From Thiotrichaceae bacterium (GTDB lineage: Bacteria; Pseudomonadota; Gammaproteobacteria; Thiotrichales; Thiotrichaceae), in assembly GCA_026991755.1 (NCBI GenBank), contig JALXAX010000074.1, positions 1 through 64,000 of the forward strand: DNA of 64,000 bases. The letters are read 5' to 3'. The notes below the pieces were generated by a model. That model did not search any database. It was not told where the DNA came from and was given only the letters and a program-made list of their open reading frames with translations. Positions 35,201-44,248 of the stretch are shown piece by piece. The stretch's first letter is position 1; each line of letters starts with the position of its first letter. The position numbers were made by a program, and so were the translations under genes.

Positions 35201-35247
35201 GCCAAGATCATACTCAATCTTTTATAGGTTTACATCTTAATTGAACC

Positions 35248-35359
35248 TAGAAAATGCAGTTGACCACTACAAAGTAAAACTAACATCTTGATGAGTAATT
35301 AGATATATATAATAGAATCATTAACTTATTGACTGAAGCGGTTACAACTGCATTTTCTA
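35248..35359. repeat. Family G inverted-repeat element, 112 bp
   Basis: tagaaaatgcagttg (35248) and caactgcattttcta (35345-35359) are a perfect 15-bp inverted pair including the flanking TA. The interior is AT-rich and non-coding (tagatatatataataga). Single copy in the window. It lies in the gap between DUF2797 and grxD. Confidence 0.75.
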
Positions 35360-35493
35360 AGTTGAAGGTTTGCACAGCCCATAGAGTGACCACTATTTAT
35401 TTATAGAGATTTGGGCTAGTCATTGAAACATGGCATCATTGACCCAATATTAAAATTCTTCGTTAGAAAAACACATTTAAAAAGGTAAATATT

Positions 35494-35823
35494 ATGGACG
35501 TAATGGAACGGATTGATAATGCAGTTAAAGAAAATGACGTTATTATCTTTATGAAAGGCACACCTCAATTACCTCAGTGTGGTTTTTCTAGTCGTACCTC
35601 TCAGGTCTTGATGTCATATGGAAAGCCTTTTGCCTACGTTAATGTAATAGAAGACCCAGAGATTTTCCAGAACCTGCCTCGTTATCAAAACTGGCCAACA
35701 TTCCCACAAGTTTATATCAAAGGTGAGTTGATTGGTGGGCATGATATAACTTTAGAAATGCATGAAAGCGGTGAGTTGAAAAAAGCATTAGACGCGGTTG
35801 ATACAGGTTCTGAAGAGGCTTAA
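35494..35823 (+). CDS. grxD: Monothiol glutaredoxin (CGFS type)
   Basis: 109 residues. The CGFS active site lies in PQLPQCGFSSRTSQVL near residue 30. The glutathione-binding TFPQVYIKGELIGGHDI is also present. Monothiol CGFS glutaredoxins bind a [2Fe-2S] cluster with glutathione and move it between Fe-S assembly and target proteins, often with BolA. AAGG ribosome site upstream. The short acidic tail (VDTGSEEA) is normal. Confidence 0.95.
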   Translation: MDVMERIDNAVKENDVIIFMKGTPQLPQCGFSSRTSQVLMSYGKPFAYVNVIEDPEIFQNLPRYQNWPTFPQVYIKGELIGGHDITLEMHESGELKKALDAVDTGSEEA

Positions 35824-36169
35824 TAACGGTATCATAGACCCTTTTCTTTGCTTGAAGAGTGAGAAAAGGGTTAAAAGCTTTATTAAGGAATCTCTGATTA
35901 ACTCATGATTCGTTTTTCTGAGGCTAGAACCCGCCAGCTTTTCGCTATAAAAGTGACCAATAGCTACGGCTATTGCTAACTTTTCTATCAAAAATCTGAC
36001 AAATTCTATCTCACAGAAATTCCGATCAGAGTTAATCAAGAGGTTCCTTAAGAGGCACCGATTAAACCCAATCAGTGTCTCTTTTATACCTGCAAACACT
36101 GTGGGTTTGAAATAATAAAGTAGCTACACTATGATCGTTAACAGTGTATTAAAGAGTAAGGATGTTGAG
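35824..36169. other. Intergenic region with a family C element
   Basis: About 345 bp. The family C copy 1 at 35884-36050 takes up half. After it lies a run of about 120 bp that should carry the promoter of the DUF937-like gene; its ribosome site AAGGA precedes ATG 36170. I see no small gene in it. Confidence 0.5.
35884..36050. repeat. Family C inverted-repeat element, copy 1, 167 bp
   Basis: Left end taaggaatctctgattaact and right end agttaatcaagaggttcctta are near-perfect inverted repeats, with TA at both tips. Contains the palindromic core aatagctacggctatt. Copy 2 at 37247-37449 is alike along the whole length except for an extra block of about 37 bp. Confidence 0.92.
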
Positions 36170-37249
36170 ATGAGCGCTAGCTTGGTTGATGAAACCAATG
36201 ATCAGATCAATGATAAGCTTATTAACTTAATAAGCCGCGCGATCAGTGCCTCGGATAGCCAAACAAAAGTAGCTGCTGAGACGCTTGTTCCTCACTTTCT
36301 AGATAGCTTTCTGGGTGTTGTTGCCAATAAATTAGGTGCAGAAGCTTTATTTCAAGCGGTCACTTCACAAGATGACTCTATTCTTGAGGATCTAAACGAC
36401 CAACTTGTCGAAGATAATTATAAGTCCTTTGCAAATTCAGGCACTTTCTCCCTTAACTCTCTCTATGGGATACGAAGAATTCAAAGCTTTGTGGATACTG
36501 CATCAACAGGTAGCGGTTTAAGTCACAGTGCCGCCTCCATGTTGCTAGGAATTGTATTGCCTATTATTTTGGCTGTTATCAAGCGAAAACTGGTAACAGA
36601 AAATACACTCAACACTCCAGAGCTAATCAATCTGTTCCATGAACAGAAAGAATCTATTGCTGAATCGTTATCTGCGAGTCTTTCTCATGTGCCTGAGCCA
36701 GAAGATGAGCTGATAACCCCTGTTGTGTCTGATGATGTAAGTAGTTACAACGTTGATACTAATACTGAAGTGGAAGCGAAGCCAACCGTCTCAAGAACCT
36801 TAATTATATTACTCCTTATTTCAATACTTTTATTGTTTGGGAATCAGTTGTTTTTGAGGTTATCTACAGAGCCAATGAACTTGCCAGGTGCAGAGCTAAA
36901 TCGAGCTACACTAGGCGTAGAAAAGAAGACTTTCACAACAGCAGAAAAAGAGTCGCTAGAAGCGCTTAAAGTTATTTTAGACTCTGTAACAAGCACCTTG
37001 AGTACAATCACTAACCCCAAAACAGCTAAAAGCAAGCTACCTGACCTCGCTCAATATGCGGATGATTTTGATCGGTTAAGCCAAAAAATGTCAGCTAATG
37101 TGAAACCTGAAGCGGCCGCTTTAGTTACGTCATCTATTCCACAAATGGAAGTGTATTATGAGCGTATTAAGAAAATTCCAGGTGGACAAATAATTGTTGG
37201 CCCCGTTCTGGATGACTTATTTAAAAAGTTAGTTAATACCTTTATTTAA
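36170..37249 (+). CDS. DUF937-like membrane protein
   Basis: 359 residues from ATG 36170 (AAGGA 7 nt upstream), shorter than the open frame, which begins at 36131. The first 170 residues resemble DUF937 (repeated helices; LLGIVLPIILAVIKRKL). A membrane helix lies near 215-233 (RTLIILLLISILLLFGNQLF), followed by a 125-residue helical domain with Thr/Ser-rich and Ala/Val stretches (EKESLEALKVILDSVTSTL). Function unknown; DUF937 proteins include YidB. The gene is bracketed by two copies of family C, and its stop TAA is TA plus the first A of copy 2. The C-terminus may be truncated by that insertion. Confidence 0.65.
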   Translation: MSASLVDETNDQINDKLINLISRAISASDSQTKVAAETLVPHFLDSFLGVVANKLGAEALFQAVTSQDDSILEDLNDQLVEDNYKSFANSGTFSLNSLYGIRRIQSFVDTASTGSGLSHSAASMLLGIVLPIILAVIKRKLVTENTLNTPELINLFHEQKESIAESLSASLSHVPEPEDELITPVVSDDVSSYNVDTNTEVEAKPTVSRTLIILLLISILLLFGNQLFLRLSTEPMNLPGAELNRATLGVEKKTFTTAEKESLEALKVILDSVTSTLSTITNPKTAKSKLPDLAQYADDFDRLSQKMSANVKPEAAALVTSSIPQMEVYYERIKKIPGGQIIVGPVLDDLFKKLVNTFI

Positions 37250-37449
37250 GGAATCTCTGATCAACTCATGACTCGTTTTTCTGAGGCTAGAATCCACCAG
37301 CTTTTCGCTATAAAAGTGACCAATAGCTACGGCTATTGCTAACTTTTCTATCAAAAACCTGACAAATTCTATCTGCTGAAGCTTCTAAGTTTCGCTAAAG
37401 CTCAGCTAAGTCTCAGAAATTCCGATCAGAGTTAATCAGAGATTCCTTA
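37247..37449. repeat. Family C inverted-repeat element, copy 2, 203 bp
   Basis: Left end taaggaatctctgatcaact, right end agttaatcagagattcctta: 19 of 20 match, TA at both tips. The extra block within (gctgaagcttctaagtttcg and on to about 37416) is itself partly palindromic. The element lies between convergent genes, and each of their stop codons (TAA at 37247-37249 plus, 37449-37447 minus) consists of the flanking TA plus the first base of the element. Confidence 0.95.
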
Positions 37450-38214
37450 ATTGATTGTTTTCTTATCATTTCGCTGATTCCTGGGTAAAAACTTACGCCC
37501 CTGTGCGGCTGACAAAATTCCTCGCAATAGATTTAGTTCCGTTGACTCTGGCTCTATGCGTCCAAAAATACTGCGGATCTTGCGCATAATTAAGCGTGGT
37601 TTCTCAGGGTCGAGGTAACGTAGCTCTATTAATGTGCTTTCGAAATGTTGATAGAAAAGCTCCATCTCTTGAGTGGTGACTAATTGTCGCTTTACATTAT
37701 CGTGGCTGGCATCACCCTGTTGATGATTTATGGCTACTGAACATTCATAACCAATGACTTGAACTGCTGAGGCTAAATTTAATGAGCTAAAGTCAGGGTT
37801 GACGGGGATAGAAACCAAACGCTGGCATAGCTCTAGCTCTTCATTGCTAAGACCTGAACTTTCACGACCAAAAATAATAGCCGTTTTGTTGTGGTAATCT
37901 TGTTCCGCAATAAACTCGCCACACTCTCGGGCATCCATCTGTGGCCACTGAATAGTGCGTTGGCTTCGAGCACTTGTGCCAATAACAACATGACAATCCG
38001 CAATTGCTTCTTGCAAATGGCTTACCACGGTTGCATTAGCAAGAATAGAATCAGCACCCGAGGCCATTGTTGTTGCTTGAGCGTTGGGGAACTTGGCAGG
38101 ATTTACCAAATATAAATCCGTTAAGCCCATTGTCAACATAGCTCTAGCCGCTGAGCCGATATTGCCTGGATGAGTCGTGCCGATCAGTACGATGCGTATA
38201 TTGTTAAGGCTCAT
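37447..38214 (-). CDS. trmJ: tRNA (cytidine/uridine-2'-O-)-methyltransferase
   Basis: 255 residues, SPOUT (TrmH) fold. It methylates the ribose at position 32 of tRNA anticodon loops. The start LNNIRIVLIGTTHPGNIGSA is diagnostic, and the knot motifs IIFGRESSGLSNEEL and NLASAVQVIGYE follow. The basic tail QGRKFLPRNQRNDKKTIN ends at a TAA made of TA plus the first base of family C copy 2, so the last residues may have changed. It is divergent from suhB, as in E. coli. Confidence 0.95.
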   Translation of the reverse strand: MSLNNIRIVLIGTTHPGNIGSAARAMLTMGLTDLYLVNPAKFPNAQATTMASGADSILANATVVSHLQEAIADCHVVIGTSARSQRTIQWPQMDARECGEFIAEQDYHNKTAIIFGRESSGLSNEELELCQRLVSIPVNPDFSSLNLASAVQVIGYECSVAINHQQGDASHDNVKRQLVTTQEMELFYQHFESTLIELRYLDPEKPRLIMRKIRSIFGRIEPESTELNLLRGILSAAQGRKFLPRNQRNDKKTIN

Positions 38215-38267
38215 TATCTGCTATCCTTCGCGGCTCTTAAAACTGTTTAATCTCTTGGAAACACACT

Positions 38268-39059
38268 ATGCACCCGATGCTAAACACAGCCGTTACCGCA
38301 GCACGAAAAGCTGGAGATATCATCTCCCGATATGCAGATCGTGTAGATCAGTTGGATATTCAGGAAAAAGAGCAAAGTGATTTTGTCAGTCAGGTGGATA
38401 AAATGGCTGAAGATGCGATCATTGATACGCTTCGTTATGCCTATCGGGATCATTCTATACTAGCCGAAGAATCTGGGCGACATAAAGGTGATTCATCCTA
38501 CGAGTGGATCATTGATCCGCTTGATGGCACGACTAACTATTTATACGGTATTCCGCAATATGCTGTGTCGATTGCATTAACACGTGATGGGAAGCTGTTT
38601 CAGTCTGTTATTTATAACCCTGCCAATGGCGACTTGTTTACTGCCTCAAGGGGGCAGGGTGCGATGATTAATAACAAGCGTATGCGTGTAACGCCACGAA
38701 AGTCTATTGAAAATGCATTGCTGGTAACGGGTATTCCCTACAAGGCTAACCAAGATATGAATCTATACCTTGAGACCTTAAAGGCCGTTGTGCCAGGAAC
38801 TGCGGGGATCAGAAGGCCAGGCTCAGCTGCGCTCGACTTAGCTTATGTAGCAGCAGGTCGTTATGATGGTTTTTGGGAGTTTGGTTTAAACGCTTGGGAT
38901 ATCGCAGCAGGCGTTTTATTAGTGCAAGAAGCAGGTGGGTTGGTTAGTGATATGCATGGTGGGGATGATCATATGACTTCGGGCAATATTATTGCAGCCA
39001 GTCCAAAAGTTTTCCGAGATATGCATAAACGCATTCACCCTATCGTTAAAGGGAAGTAA
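38268..39059 (+). CDS. suhB: Inositol-1-monophosphatase family protein
   Basis: 263 residues, metal-dependent phosphatase. Motifs EESGRHK and WIIDPLDGTTNYLYGIP (metal-binding Asp pair) and WEFGLNAWDIAAGVLLVQEAGG are all present. In E. coli SuhB is also part of the rRNA transcription antitermination complex. Divergent from trmJ with a 53-nt gap. The weak GGAAA stretch 8-9 nt upstream of ATG may serve as ribosome site. Confidence 0.95.
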   Translation: MHPMLNTAVTAARKAGDIISRYADRVDQLDIQEKEQSDFVSQVDKMAEDAIIDTLRYAYRDHSILAEESGRHKGDSSYEWIIDPLDGTTNYLYGIPQYAVSIALTRDGKLFQSVIYNPANGDLFTASRGQGAMINNKRMRVTPRKSIENALLVTGIPYKANQDMNLYLETLKAVVPGTAGIRRPGSAALDLAYVAAGRYDGFWEFGLNAWDIAAGVLLVQEAGGLVSDMHGGDDHMTSGNIIAASPKVFRDMHKRIHPIVKGK

Positions 39060-39085
39060 AAGTAAGGTAATAAAAGGGCTATATC

Positions 39086-40330
39086 ATGATAGAAAGTATG
39101 CAAAGCGTTGTACCTAATCGCTTTAACGGAGCTACGGCAATGACACCAAAGCAAGCAATGAACTTGTTGGTTATGCTTGCTATTTTATTCGTATATTATT
39201 TATTAGTTAGCTCTACGGGCTATGGCAATGATGATGATATCTTTCGGATATTACACAGTGGTCAAAACTTGTTTCTGAACCATGAATATCACCCCTCTCG
39301 TTTTCAAGGTTATCTAGTTCCTGAAATAATTATTGGAGTATCATCACTTTTTGGTGATCATTATCTAGCGAATGTGTTTAGTGTAGTACTAGGAATCGGT
39401 GTTTTATACCTCTTTCATTATTTTGTGAGCAAAGTATTTGAAGCCGATATCAGTCTTATTCTTACTTTAATCGTGGGTTTCAATCCACTTTTTATTATAG
39501 CCGCCACCTCATCTATGGATTATATCTATGGCTTGTTTTTTCTTTTATTGGGCGCATTGCTTCTTTATAAAGAACAGTATCTTCTAGCTATTTTTATTTT
39601 CGCCTTAGCATTATCTTCTCGGTTATCGAATGCTTTACTAGTGGGTTTTGTTTTTGCTTATTTTCTATTTATAAGTTATCCGCACCATAAGGGACGCTTT
39701 TGGAAGATTTTCACTACGGGTTTTGTTGCCTTATTACTAACTATTGCATCCTACATCCCTGTCTATATTGCATCAGGCTATAATTTTGATTTCCTTGGTT
39801 TTTATATACAAGGCTATGATTGGGTGGGTTATGTGACTCGGTTCGTCTATAAAAATATATCACTTATTAGCTTACCATCTGCTGTGTTTATTTTTGGGAT
39901 GATTACTTACAACTTTTTCAAAAAGCGCATTCAATTTAATCATTCGATATTACTGTATTTTGTAGTTGCTGCGATTTTGGTTGAACAAATAAAGTTTTTG
40001 AGAATTCCTATTCAAACCTCGTTTTTATTACCCGCTTTTATGCTCTTAGTGACGCTATACCCCTACTTGTTAAAGACAAAGCGGGCTTTGTACATAGTGC
40101 TAGCACTAACAGTGTTTTATAACGTTGTTAATATAGATTTTCTCAAGTTTACTTATGAGCTAGATCCTGATGCACCTGATGATCGCACATTGGTCGCAAC
40201 AGGCGCAAAGACGGGCTTATTCGTCAGCCCAGGAATTATTATTGAGGATGTGAAGCAGCGAGAAGCTTCCAAAGTTGAATTCTTTGAATATATGAAGCTA
40301 CCTGTGAAAAAGAAACAGCTGGATGAATAG
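39086..40330 (+). CDS. Polytopic membrane protein, possibly a glycosyltransferase
   Basis: 414 residues with about ten membrane helices (from 25-45 to 345-365) and a short soluble tail (about 365-414). The first loop DDDIFRILHSGQNLF and NHEYHPSRFQGYLVPE, between helices 1 and 2, has acidic residues as in GT-C fold mannosyltransferase-like proteins (DUF2029 group), but I see no decisive motif. Start could also be ATG 39140 (GGAG 8 nt upstream), which removes 18 polar residues. It starts 26 nt after suhB. Downstream is an acyltransferase on the other strand, so a role in surface sugar assembly is possible. Confidence 0.6.
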   Translation: MIESMQSVVPNRFNGATAMTPKQAMNLLVMLAILFVYYLLVSSTGYGNDDDIFRILHSGQNLFLNHEYHPSRFQGYLVPEIIIGVSSLFGDHYLANVFSVVLGIGVLYLFHYFVSKVFEADISLILTLIVGFNPLFIIAATSSMDYIYGLFFLLLGALLLYKEQYLLAIFIFALALSSRLSNALLVGFVFAYFLFISYPHHKGRFWKIFTTGFVALLLTIASYIPVYIASGYNFDFLGFYIQGYDWVGYVTRFVYKNISLISLPSAVFIFGMITYNFFKKRIQFNHSILLYFVVAAILVEQIKFLRIPIQTSFLLPAFMLLVTLYPYLLKTKRALYIVLALTVFYNVVNIDFLKFTYELDPDAPDDRTLVATGAKTGLFVSPGIIIEDVKQREASKVEFFEYMKLPVKKKQLDE

Positions 40331-40397
40331 TTTTTCTCAAGTTCTTAAGCTTCGTTCCGAAATAATTCCACGACCGTATTGTACGGTTGCATTAAAT

Positions 40398-41483
40398 CTA
40401 TCTATTGAACTCTTGCAAAAAAATGTTTAAAGAGCGCTTGTTACTGGGATCTTTTTTTTTAATCTGGCCTTTTTCAAAAAGGCGAGTATTTTTTATCCAT
40501 TGGCTCATCGGTTTCTCAAAAAACCTGAACGATAAATAAGCAAGAAAAATAGCCAAGCTCATAGCTAGCAGAAGGTTAGCTATTCCTCCGATCTGGGGGA
40601 TATTGACATGCTCCAGAAATGGGTAATGTAGAAGATAAAGTCCATAAGAAATCTCACCCAAGAAAACAAAAGGCCTCCATCCCAAGAAAGCTAAACCTTT
40701 TGAGCCATAAAGAGCAGAAATAAAGAGTCCATAAACAATAACCCAGTTAGTAGGATCAGCCCACGTACGGAGGTATACATTTTCACTGGCTATACCCAGT
40801 TCTAATTTAAGATTGGGTAAATTTAAAAACAGTAAAACAGCGAAAGGTAATCCTGCCCAGTCTGCAAGATGTTTTATGGATGGGTTGTCTTTCAAGTTTC
40901 TATAGAGTAATGCGGTAATGACTCCAATAAAAAAGGCATATGAATAAGCTGAGAATACTTCGGGTAATTTTTGATACAAAGTATAAAAAATGGCTGATGG
41001 AACCATCGTTAATACGATAAAGCCAGCTAATAAAAAAGGGCTAACTTTCTTCTTGTACAGCCACCAAAAAATAACAAATACAAAGTAGAACTGTATTTCG
41101 GTCGGTATTGTCCAGAATACATAAGGCGCATGAATAAAAAATAGTGCGCGTAAGAACTCTGCTTTATCTTGAAAATTGTAAGCAAAACCTGGATAGAAAT
41201 AATTAGATATGATAAAGGAGGTAAATAAAGCTAATATAAAGAGGGGAACTACTCTGACAACTCTTGCTAAGGCATAGCGTCGTACGTTTAAATAATTAAC
41301 CTCTTTTTGTATGTATAAGTGCGACATTAAGAAACCACTTAATACGAAAAAAAGCATCACACCAATTTGCCCAAAGCCCCAACCAAATATTTTGGGGATA
41401 TGGCCTTTGTCAGCAGCATGGGAAATAAGAACTATAAGTGCTGCCAATCCTCTTAAACCAGTTAGAAGGTGTAGATAATTCAA
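40398..41483 (-). CDS. Acyltransferase family 3 (OafA/OatA-like) membrane protein
   Basis: 361 residues. About ten membrane helices. The N-terminal GLRGLAALIVLISHAADKG with the conserved His, MLFFVLSGFLMSHLY, and RVVPLFILAL are typical of acyltransferase-3 proteins, which O-acetylate sugars of LPS, capsule or peptidoglycan. Start is a TTG at 41483, chosen since the family begins right before YLxLLTGLRG; no ATG fits upstream. There is no extracytoplasmic SGNH domain in this protein. The substrate is unknown. Confidence 0.88.
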   Translation of the reverse strand: MNYLHLLTGLRGLAALIVLISHAADKGHIPKIFGWGFGQIGVMLFFVLSGFLMSHLYIQKEVNYLNVRRYALARVVRVVPLFILALFTSFIISNYFYPGFAYNFQDKAEFLRALFFIHAPYVFWTIPTEIQFYFVFVIFWWLYKKKVSPFLLAGFIVLTMVPSAIFYTLYQKLPEVFSAYSYAFFIGVITALLYRNLKDNPSIKHLADWAGLPFAVLLFLNLPNLKLELGIASENVYLRTWADPTNWVIVYGLFISALYGSKGLAFLGWRPFVFLGEISYGLYLLHYPFLEHVNIPQIGGIANLLLAMSLAIFLAYLSFRFFEKPMSQWIKNTRLFEKGQIKKKDPSNKRSLNIFLQEFNR

Positions 41484-41693
41484 AGGTACTGTCCAATTAT
41501 AATAGTATTATGAGACTCTGCTGCGTATATATAGCCTAAAATGCTGAAATATCATTATGTTTATTTACCAGCACAAAGAGTTCAAGGAAGTATAGCTTGA
41601 AATATCTGTCAAAATGTTACCTTGCGATTAAGTGTTGTATTTATCATATATTAGGTCGTCAAAATGCATCTGCCCAACTTATATTTCACTCAT

Positions 41694-41726
41694 TAAAAAA
41701 GCCGCCATACTTCGTATGGCGGCTTA
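41694..41726 (-). terminator. Rho-independent terminator of the SGNH lipoprotein gene
   Basis: gccgccatac and gtatggcggc form a 10-bp GC-rich stem around ttc (41701-41723). On the minus strand it is followed by six T. It lies 30 bp past the stop of the SGNH gene on that strand. Confidence 0.93.
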
Positions 41727-41755
41727 ATAAAAACTACTTTGAGTAAGTTCTGGCT

Positions 41756-44248
41756 CTATTCCTTTACACCGTTAAAGAAGGGTTGAAGTGCATCAAACCA
41801 TCTTTGGGCTATTTTGGTTTCGCCTTTCGAGTTGGGGTGAATGCCATCAACGCTATCTACCTCGGTCTCTGTTACAGGTCTCCGAGTCCCATATCCAGTA
41901 AGCTGGTCTACTACAATTACTGGTGATATCTCAGTATTTAAAACATTAGCTAACTCTGCGATACGCTCGTTAAACTTAGGTAGCCTTCTCGTATTGATAT
42001 CATCAACAGTAGATACTCTATCGGCGAAGAATGATTCAGCTAACAAGTCTTTATTCATTCCAATAATTTGAGCTAGGAAAATAACCACATTTGGATTTTG
42101 TGCCCTTATCGTTTCAATAATAGTAGTCAATCCGCTCATCTGTGTTGGAAATTCATACGTAGGAGGGGTTTCTTCATCTCCAGCGGTTGTGTCTAACAAG
42201 TCATTAGTCCCTAGGTGAATGAGAACGATATCCGGTATACCTGCATTAGTTAGTGAGTTAGTAACTATACCTTCACTAATAATGTCTGTAATCTTTCTAC
42301 CGCCCCATCCTTCATTTTGATTGTCAAGGAAGTTCGGGCTAAGGTTGCTAGTACTGGTTAATGTGCCAATAAAGTCAAGCTTTAAATTGTCTTCTCCAGC
42401 ATCATCTGCGGCAAATAGCGCTTTGAGTTTTGCACGGTAACTGGCTTGTAAAGGGAATGCAGGTGGGTTTCCATCTATGCTAGCACTACCTTCACCAAAG
42501 GTTATTGAGTCACCAAGGGGTAAGACCTTTGGTGTAGTACCTTTAAAGTCTATATAAATATTATAACCTACGGCTGGCTTATTGCTTTCGCCAGAGGCCG
42601 TTGTATAAACAGCGTTTAAAGATTCTCCAGTAATAGTAGCTCCAAATTCTTTAATAATAATTACTTCATTGTTCAGATTAATATCTAAGAACTCGCTTTT
42701 GTCACCGTTAAAGTCTACTAATTTTCTACCGGTTATTTCAGCATCGCCAGTATTAGTGATTTCAATGCTTCCTACGACTTTTCCCACTGCTGCGTCGAGT
42801 CTGTTGATGTTGAAGAAGCCTCCAGTAATTGTTGGGGCTTCATCTCCTGCAACATCACCTACATCAATAGTTACATTAACTGTGTTACTCGCGCCTTCCG
42901 CATTACTGAGCGTTGCAACTAATGGATGAGATGTTAGCGTTTCAAAGTCTAAGGTTTGACCAGTAGCAATACTAATTTCCCCATTATTTGCTATTGAAAA
43001 TAGCTCAGCACCTGGTCCTGTTAGGTTTCCTGAGATGATGGCTCCAGACCCTGTGCTATCGATTGTTAGAGTAGCAACGATAGTTCCTGCAGCTGTATCT
43101 TCTGGTATAAGGGGATTAGGTGTAGTTGTGTATGAAATAACAGGTACTTCAGGAACATTGCCCACATTGATAGTGATTGTAGCGGCTACTGGGGCAGATT
43201 TTCCGTCAGTTACTTCTATGTCCATAGAGTAAGAAGTCGTACTCCCTTCTGCATCTAATTGACTAGAGTCAGTTACCGTGACTACTCCACCAGTTGATAT
43301 TGCAAAAGGCGTTGTATTGTTGCCTGATACAGAATAGGTAAGTGTGTCATCGTTAGGGTCAGTGGCTATAGCTGTAGTTGGGTTAATAGCTGTCCCATTT
43401 GGGGTATTTTCATTAACAACCAAAGAGCTAACAGTGATACTGGGAGGGATGTTTACCCCAAGATTTACTTGAAGTTCTGATAAAAAGCCAGGGCTTTGAG
43501 CTTCTGTATCAATGCTATTTGCAAGAGTTGAGCTGGTGGGAGCATTGGGGTCGTAATCGCTGTCACTCGAAGAGTCACCATCATTAAAAACGGCATCATT
43601 GCCGAAGTCGCTGGCAAGACTATCTATATTAGTTTGTGTTTGTGCAGGGCCTGTTTGTTTTAATAAGGCTCCTGAATATAGAAGTAGTGCTTCATTGTCA
43701 CTACCATTCTGCGTGACATTCAAGTCTGCTGGATTTGTACTTAGGTTAAACTCTGCTTTAATTTCACTTAGTGCTTGAGTATTTGCAGTATCAATTGGTA
43801 CTCCGCTTTTAACTAAAGCTTTGGTTCTTGCCGCTTGAAGATGCGTAGCTAAATTAATATTAGTTGAAAAGCTTGTTTGAGAAGTCACATTAACTAATGC
43901 ACTTAATTTTATTGCATTTCCAGAGGTTGGATTACCTGTTATTTCATCAATATAGTCACCTTCAACTTCAATTTCAGTCCAGCCAGTCCAGCCAAGTTCA
44001 GGAGTTATGAAGTTTCCACCGGATGTAGTGACGCCAGATTTTGTGCCACCTGAATGGTCTCCATTTTCATCTAGTTGATAGGCAGTGACGATAGAGTCTG
44101 CGATGAAAGGTCCTTTCTGTGCACTACCTGATACTGTAGCTACTGAAGATGAGCTTGGTGTAGTGCTACCGCCACCTCCGCAAGCCGTTAAAATAGAAAT
44201 AGAAAGTAGCTGGACAGCAAAAAAGCCCAGTCGTTTTTGAGTTGGCAT
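41756..44248 (-). CDS. Lipoprotein with cadherin-like repeats and C-terminal SGNH hydrolase
   Basis: 830 residues. Signal II peptide with lipobox SILTAC followed by GGGG (Cys near 22). An N-terminal domain (about 35-230) lacks a family match. Cadherin-like or Ig-like modules follow (about 265-370 with NENTPNGTAINP and TYSVSGNN, and 370-560). The SGNH domain (about 575-830) has all four blocks: LPLGDSITFGEG (Ser), NEGWGGRKITD (Gly), HLGTNDLLD (Asn), and DGIHPNSKGE (Asp/His). AGGAGC lies 8 nt before the ATG. Likely an envelope-anchored esterase or deacetylase acting on a polymer. It has its own terminator. Confidence 0.9.
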   Translation of the reverse strand: MPTQKRLGFFAVQLLSISILTACGGGGSTTPSSSSVATVSGSAQKGPFIADSIVTAYQLDENGDHSGGTKSGVTTSGGNFITPELGWTGWTEIEVEGDYIDEITGNPTSGNAIKLSALVNVTSQTSFSTNINLATHLQAARTKALVKSGVPIDTANTQALSEIKAEFNLSTNPADLNVTQNGSDNEALLLYSGALLKQTGPAQTQTNIDSLASDFGNDAVFNDGDSSSDSDYDPNAPTSSTLANSIDTEAQSPGFLSELQVNLGVNIPPSITVSSLVVNENTPNGTAINPTTAIATDPNDDTLTYSVSGNNTTPFAISTGGVVTVTDSSQLDAEGSTTSYSMDIEVTDGKSAPVAATITINVGNVPEVPVISYTTTPNPLIPEDTAAGTIVATLTIDSTGSGAIISGNLTGPGAELFSIANNGEISIATGQTLDFETLTSHPLVATLSNAEGASNTVNVTIDVGDVAGDEAPTITGGFFNINRLDAAVGKVVGSIEITNTGDAEITGRKLVDFNGDKSEFLDINLNNEVIIIKEFGATITGESLNAVYTTASGESNKPAVGYNIYIDFKGTTPKVLPLGDSITFGEGSASIDGNPPAFPLQASYRAKLKALFAADDAGEDNLKLDFIGTLTSTSNLSPNFLDNQNEGWGGRKITDIISEGIVTNSLTNAGIPDIVLIHLGTNDLLDTTAGDEETPPTYEFPTQMSGLTTIIETIRAQNPNVVIFLAQIIGMNKDLLAESFFADRVSTVDDINTRRLPKFNERIAELANVLNTEISPVIVVDQLTGYGTRRPVTETEVDSVDGIHPNSKGETKIAQRWFDALQPFFNGVKE

